Source: Halostreptopolyspora alba (GTDB lineage: Bacteria; Actinomycetota; Actinomycetes; Streptosporangiales; Streptosporangiaceae). From it: a stretch of DNA of 64,000 nt. Within the stretch, counting starts at the first letter, position 1, and each line of letters opens with the position of its first letter. The stretch covers positions 1-64,000 of the forward strand of contig RJMB01000025.1 in the NCBI GenBank assembly GCA_003725585.1, read 5' to 3'. Below, in pieces: positions 61,560 to 64,000 of the stretch. The notes beneath the pieces were generated by a model. That model was given only the letters and a program-made list of their open reading frames with translations, was not told where the DNA came from and did no database searches. A program made the translations under genes and the position numbers.

Positions 61560-61927
61560 CACCTCAGCTCCGCGCGTCAGGACGAGAAACGCCCAGTAGC
61601 GAACCATCCCGGAATAGCGGAAGGAATTATCGCGGGTCAGGGTACTTCCTTGCCCTGATATTACAGCGTACGACGGGGTTCGCGCGTGCTGGATAATCTA
61701 TGCGCATATCGGATAGCCACGTCTACGGGCCCGCTTCTATGGTCGGTATGTCGGTCGCCTCTCTCCACATCTGCCACGAGGAGGAGATACTCGGGGTGCT
61801 GGCCGGGTTGTTCGCGGTCCGCTGTCGAGCCAACCTGTTCCCAATGGGCGTCCGGTACCTAAGTGGCTGTGGTGTGAGGCTTCCAAAACGCGTGGTCCAC
61901 GGCCCGAGTCGCGAGTAAAAGGAGCCC
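61560..61927. other. Intergenic region upstream of P450
   Basis: An AT-rich 368 bp with a 10-bp palindrome TATGCGCATA at about 61698-61707 and TTATC/GATAA motifs. A 72-codon frame (61700-61918) fills its right half; it has no recognised domain and ends next to the P450 ribosome binding site. The promoter controlled by the AraC-type regulator is expected here. Confidence 0.45.
61700..61918 (+). CDS. Possible small ORF, 72 aa, doubtful
   Basis: Starts at ATG 61700 without a clear ribosome binding site and ends with TAA 9 bp before the P450 start. It has one weakly hydrophobic segment (MVGMSVASLHICHEEEILGV) and no family resemblance. It could be a leader peptide or chance. Confidence 0.2.
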   Translation: MRISDSHVYGPASMVGMSVASLHICHEEEILGVLAGLFAVRCRANLFPMGVRYLSGCGVRLPKRVVHGPSRE

Positions 61928-63409
61928 ATGGTGCGTTTCTGGTACGCCTCCGCGGTCGCTGCCGGCGCCGCGTCCCTCCCCTTGGCGGTGAGAGCGGTCC
62001 GAACCATTCGAGACCGTAGATACTACGAGAGACAGGGAGTCCTGTTCACGAAGACCTATCCGTTTGTCGGTTCCGAGAGGGCCGTGTCCGGACTCATCGA
62101 TCGGAACAAGAGCAGGGACTACCTGTATCTGGACCATCCGGACACGGATTTCGTTGGAAGCATCCGCGGGTTCGACATTCAGCTGTACGCGGTGAACAGG
62201 GAGGCGGCCGAGGCTCTCATCAATCCGGCGATCACCGGAAAATACATCGACCGGGACACGCCGGCACGGTACTCGTTCGGGCAGCTGTCGCCGTCGGCAC
62301 TAACGTTCCAGCCGATCACGTCTGAACACTTCTCCGACCGGAAGCGGAACATAGGTAAGGGCTTCGACCAGGAGCGCATATTCGCCATTTCGAGCCGACG
62401 GGCGGCCGAGTACTCCGGCGAGTTGGCCCATGGCGCCGCGATCGATCTGAAGTCGGTCGTCGCCGAGTACACCCGTGGGGTCATCGGGGAGTTCGTCTGG
62501 GGCCGGGACACGATGAGCCTGCCCGTGTCCTACAAGGACGACGCCGGAAACGTGTCGCAGGAACCTTTCATGGACTCACTGAACGCGACATTCACGCGCC
62601 TGCGGTTCTACTCCAACCGTTTCTGGAACCGAGTCCATTTTCCGATGGCGACATGGCCGGTCACCCGTGAGGCGAGGAATCTGCAGTACAACATCAAACA
62701 GATCCAAGATCATCTGTCCCGGGTGTTGCGGGGTACGCCCGAACCAGGAACCGTATGGGAGCACGTCGCCAAGGGCAACGATGAGATCGGAATCCCGCTC
62801 GAGATCACACGGGACGACCTCCTCACGGCCTCGATCGCGGGACTGGACACGGTCCAGAACACAATTCTTGCGACACTGTGGTATGTTCTTCTTCCCGAGA
62901 ACTCCGAGTGGCGCGAGGCCATCGAATCCGGCGCACATGAGGAGAAAGACAAGATCGTGGACGCGTGTGTCAGCGAGTCGCTTCGTCTCAGTCCCCCGGG
63001 GTCGACCATCAACAACAAAGTGATCAACGACCTCGACGTGCGGGCCGAGGGCGGAAAATACCACCTGAAAAAGGGGACACGCGTGATGCCGAACATGCAT
63101 GCGCTGCACGCCAAGTACGGCGACGCGTTCCTGCCCGGGCGGTTCTTGCGGGAGAAGGGGTCCGAGCCTTACGTGATGCCGTTCGGCAAGGGGCGACGCA
63201 GCTGTCCCGGACGTAACGTCGGCACGATCATGGCCAAGAACTTCGTGAGTGAGTTCATCACGAACCACCCCGATGCCCGGGTGAGCAACACCGGTGACAA
63301 CGACGTCCACTTCAACAATATTTCGCGGTCGAACTTCATGGTCGTAATCGACCAGGGCGGTGTTCGGGAGTCCGGGAGTGTCGGTGCCTGTCCTGTCCGG
63401 GCCTTTTAA
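61928..63409 (+). CDS. Cytochrome P450 with N-terminal membrane anchor
   Basis: 493 aa, ATG at 61928 with AAAGGAG 4 nt upstream. All P450 landmarks are present: I-helix oxygen-activation motif AGLDT (304-308), ESLR of the K-helix (Glu350, Arg353) and the haem loop FGKGRRSCPG with ligand Cys426. The first 25 residues are hydrophobic (YASAVAAGAASLPLAV) followed by basic residues and RYYERQGV, which resembles the signal anchor and proline/basic hinge of eukaryotic microsomal P450s; most actinobacterial P450s are soluble. No ferredoxin gene is visible. Several AGA arginine codons, rare in this DNA, suggest transfer. 53 bp before the aminotransferase gene, probably one operon. Confidence 0.92.
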   Translation: MVRFWYASAVAAGAASLPLAVRAVRTIRDRRYYERQGVLFTKTYPFVGSERAVSGLIDRNKSRDYLYLDHPDTDFVGSIRGFDIQLYAVNREAAEALINPAITGKYIDRDTPARYSFGQLSPSALTFQPITSEHFSDRKRNIGKGFDQERIFAISSRRAAEYSGELAHGAAIDLKSVVAEYTRGVIGEFVWGRDTMSLPVSYKDDAGNVSQEPFMDSLNATFTRLRFYSNRFWNRVHFPMATWPVTREARNLQYNIKQIQDHLSRVLRGTPEPGTVWEHVAKGNDEIGIPLEITRDDLLTASIAGLDTVQNTILATLWYVLLPENSEWREAIESGAHEEKDKIVDACVSESLRLSPPGSTINNKVINDLDVRAEGGKYHLKKGTRVMPNMHALHAKYGDAFLPGRFLREKGSEPYVMPFGKGRRSCPGRNVGTIMAKNFVSEFITNHPDARVSNTGDNDVHFNNISRSNFMVVIDQGGVRESGSVGACPVRAF

Positions 63410-63462
63410 CCGGAGGTGGCGGGAACACGCTCCCAGTGGACGGGGGTGAGGAGGAGGTGAGC

Positions 63463-64000
63463 ATGACCCCGCGGAACAGGAACCTCTGGCTGCCCCTGGT
63501 CGCGGTTTCGGAGTGTATCGGCGACGATGCCGAATATGGTCCTCCCGCGATCACGACGAACGATGTGGGCGCTCTGGCCCGGTTCAGCGCGGACGCGATC
63601 CAGTTCGGATTCTCGGTGTTCGAAGGGATGCGCGCCTATGTAGCGGATCCGAGTTTCCTCGTGTTTCGGGCGCGCGACCACCACGAGCGGTTGATGGCCT
63701 CGTGCGCGGCGCTGGAGCTTCCCTGCCCGGCGTACGAGGTGTTCGTCGAGGCCATCGAACAGGTAGTTCGCGCCAACTGGGACGGAGGCGCGACGCGTCT
63801 GTACCTCAGACCCGTCGTTTTCTCGGCGGGCGGTGACGTAATGCCGCAGCAGGATAGCCGATACATTTTCGTGGTCCTCGTGAAACGGTTCGACCCCGTG
63901 CTGGAAGGAATGAGTGTCCTCGTCGAGGAGACCATGCCCCGAACGGTGCCGATGTTCGCGGCGGTCAAAACCGCCGGAAACTACACGAGTTCCGCGCTGG
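63463..64000 (+). CDS. Class IV aminotransferase, branched-chain type (cut by window edge)
   Basis: ATG at 63463 with GAGGAGG 5 nt upstream; 179 codons are visible and the frame is open at the right edge. It is a fold-type IV PLP enzyme: FGFSVFEGMRAYV near residue 50, RARDHHERLMASCAAL near 70, TRLYLRPVVFSAGG near 112, and the PLP lysine Lys169 in AAVKTAGNYTSSAL, matching AK.GGNY in IlvE-type enzymes. It could transaminate a branched-chain or other hydrophobic amino acid. Coming directly after a P450 gene, a role in a specialised pathway is more likely than housekeeping isoleucine/valine synthesis. Confidence 0.9.
   Translation, partial: MTPRNRNLWLPLVAVSECIGDDAEYGPPAITTNDVGALARFSADAIQFGFSVFEGMRAYVADPSFLVFRARDHHERLMASCAALELPCPAYEVFVEAIEQVVRANWDGGATRLYLRPVVFSAGGDVMPQQDSRYIFVVLVKRFDPVLEGMSVLVEETMPRTVPMFAAVKTAGNYTSSAL

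Overview
The window is high-GC actinobacterial DNA (G/C at nearly every third codon position, GTG starts common, AGGAG-type ribosome binding sites). The gene content points to the Nocardiopsaceae (Thermobifida/Nocardiopsis relatives): a CelR/CebR-controlled cellulose-utilisation system with the 14-bp operator TGGGAGCGCTCCCA, orphan XRE/DUF5753 and DUF574-methyltransferase genes, and a DUF6230-DUF6114 pair. No rRNA, tRNA, CRISPR array, integrase or insertion sequence was recognised.

Layout. 1-9 kb: an Rpn-family nuclease gene running off the left edge, a DUF993/sugar-isomerase operon behind a LacI-type operator, two envelope lipoproteins (one OmpA-like) and a PepSY membrane protein. 8.8-10 kb: an acyl-CoA-dehydrogenase-fold monooxygenase. 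10.2-16.2 kb: a cellodextrin operon, read right to left: binding protein, two permeases, GH1 beta-glucosidase and the LacI-family regulator, with a CelR box overlapping its promoter. 16.3-25.8 kb: housekeeping and accessory genes (P-loop kinase, SAM methyltransferase, XRE regulator, Pro-Glu repeat surface protein, AzgA-type purine permease, macrodomain hydrolase). 26.1-28.9 kb: the secreted arm of cellulose use, an AA10 lytic polysaccharide monooxygenase and a GH6 cellobiohydrolase, each behind a CelR box and each with a strong hairpin in its leader. Secreted enzymes thus release cellobiose, the Ceb transporter imports it, BglC splits it and CelR senses it.

28.9-36.3 kb: NAD(P)-binding proteins, two adjacent frameshifted small genes, an SDR, a TcuA-like flavoprotein and a GntR regulator. 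36.4-57.3 kb: a lipid/alcohol catabolism region with three TetR regulators, FadB- and FadA-type beta-oxidation enzymes, a FadD15-type acyl-CoA synthetase, an acyl-CoA dehydrogenase, nitronate monooxygenase, zinc alcohol dehydrogenase, aldehyde dehydrogenase, DUF4334, a truncated AMP-binding protein and three separate DUF2236 (MpaB/Lcp-type) oxygenases. A shared 19-bp palindrome suggests that at least the thiolase operon and the acyl-CoA synthetase form one regulon.

57.5-60.2 kb: an LtrA membrane protein, then about 1.5 kb of decayed sequence with remnants of at least two genes. 60.2-64 kb: a lower-GC block with a solute-binding-domain/AraC fusion regulator, a membrane-anchored cytochrome P450 and a class IV aminotransferase that runs off the right edge. 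It looks like the start of an acquired, possibly biosynthetic, cluster and is the most unusual part of the window.
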